Positions 63,560 through 64,000 of a stretch of DNA of 64,000 nt are shown one piece after another. The DNA comes from Omphiscola glabra. Lineage: Eukaryota > Mollusca > Gastropoda > Lymnaeidae. The notes under the pieces were generated by a model. That model was not told the DNA's origin. It searched no databases and saw nothing but the letters and a program-made list of their open reading frames with translations. A program made the translations under genes and the position numbers. The stretch covers positions 19,513,813 to 19,577,812 of the forward strand of contig OZ024807.1 in the NCBI GenBank assembly GCA_964017045.1, written 5' to 3'. Position 1 is the first letter of the stretch. The number at the start of each line of letters is the position of its first letter.

Positions 63560-64000
63560 ATGGTTTTTATTCGGATTGTAGTTGTCAATAAGCTATTCAT
63601 TATCATCTTTGTCTGTACAGCTATTGTATTGCTCTGGCCTGCTGTGCCACGTTCTTCAATTGGGATCGGTTCATGCCATTTTGCCTACATGCACTGCCAT
63701 AAATCATTATCTGCATGGTCATCCAGCTCACTACTGGTCGACTGGGATGCCGCATGGCCGTATCTTTTTTTTTCGTGTAGATCACTTTGCTACTCTACAT
63801 TCCAGCATCATCTCAACGTTTCCTGTCCAGAGCAGTCAGGCTTTTTTATCTTGTTCCAGCTATATGGATGAGTCCTCAAACAATTCAAATGTTTGTTCTT
63901 TTGTACTAATTCTATATGCATCATTGTCCAGGACTGTACCGTACATTTTCTTAAGAGTTTCCTCCCTCATATTTTAAGCAGGTTCTCTGCTTTTTGATAA
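63560..64000. other. unclassified GC-richer stretch at the window edge
   Basis: The overlapping plus frames at 63482-63871 and 63582-63977 cross a GC-richer stretch preceded by TGTACAG (63613-63619), which could be a splice acceptor. The translation does not look like a receptor tail, and the stretch resembles repeat DNA more than a gene. No assignment is made. Confidence 0.3.

Noticed and set aside
63482..63977. Two overlapping plus-strand ORFs as the tail of the surface protein
   Set aside because: The translations lack receptor-tail features and look like repeat DNA. A true tail exon cannot be confirmed.

Overview
This is eukaryotic genomic DNA. It is AT-rich, has GT-AG introns, and is full of decayed transposons and simple satellites. 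The gene content fits an invertebrate, most likely a gastropod mollusc. The evidence is a core-2-type GlcNAc-transferase gene, a cluster of fast-evolving single-pass Ig-like receptors, and short elements resembling SPIN hAT transposons (a family reported in the pond snail Lymnaea). Species cannot be fixed from sequence alone. All gene models were assembled by hand from reading frames, splice sites and intron phases. In each multi-exon model the coding lengths close exactly in frame.

Layout. (1) 1-8.3 kb, plus strand: a complete five-exon branching beta-1,6-N-acetylglucosaminyltransferase gene (447 aa). (2) About 10-14 kb: a partial tandem copy of the same region. It starts inside intron 1, has lost exons 2-3 and keeps intact copies of exons 4-5. 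An 18-bp satellite separates the copies. (3) 15.4-24.8 kb, minus strand: a ten-exon single-pass receptor (706 aa) with signal peptide, novel N-terminal domains, Ig domains, one membrane helix and a tyrosine-rich tail; a 2.5-kb dead hAT transposon lies in one intron. (4) 24.8-35.6 kb: gene-poor, with repeats, MITEs and one orphan exon-like ORF. (5) 35.7-36.2 kb, minus: the first two exons (signal plus first domain) of a third receptor, with no downstream exons found. (6) 38.3-42.1 kb: degenerate repeats and a fossil CRESS-DNA-virus-like insertion (capsid-like ORF plus Rep fragment), cut by a LINE endonuclease fragment. (7) 42.6-51.9 kb, minus: a seven-exon paralogue of the first receptor (556 aa) that lacks the Ig cassette exons and has a different tyrosine-rich tail. 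(8) 53.4-56.2 kb: a 21-bp satellite with higher-order structure, then a Penelope-like element relic. (9) 58.4-63.5 kb, plus: a third type of Cys-rich single-pass surface protein, with a 23-bp satellite in intron 1 and LINE relics in later introns.

How the genes may work together (inference): the receptors form a cluster of related surface proteins with divergent ectodomains and tails carrying ITIM-like and YxxM-like motifs. This suggests a recognition or allorecognition/immune cluster, similar in general design to the polymorphic transmembrane clusters described in Biomphalaria. The glycosyltransferase has no evident link to them beyond proximity.
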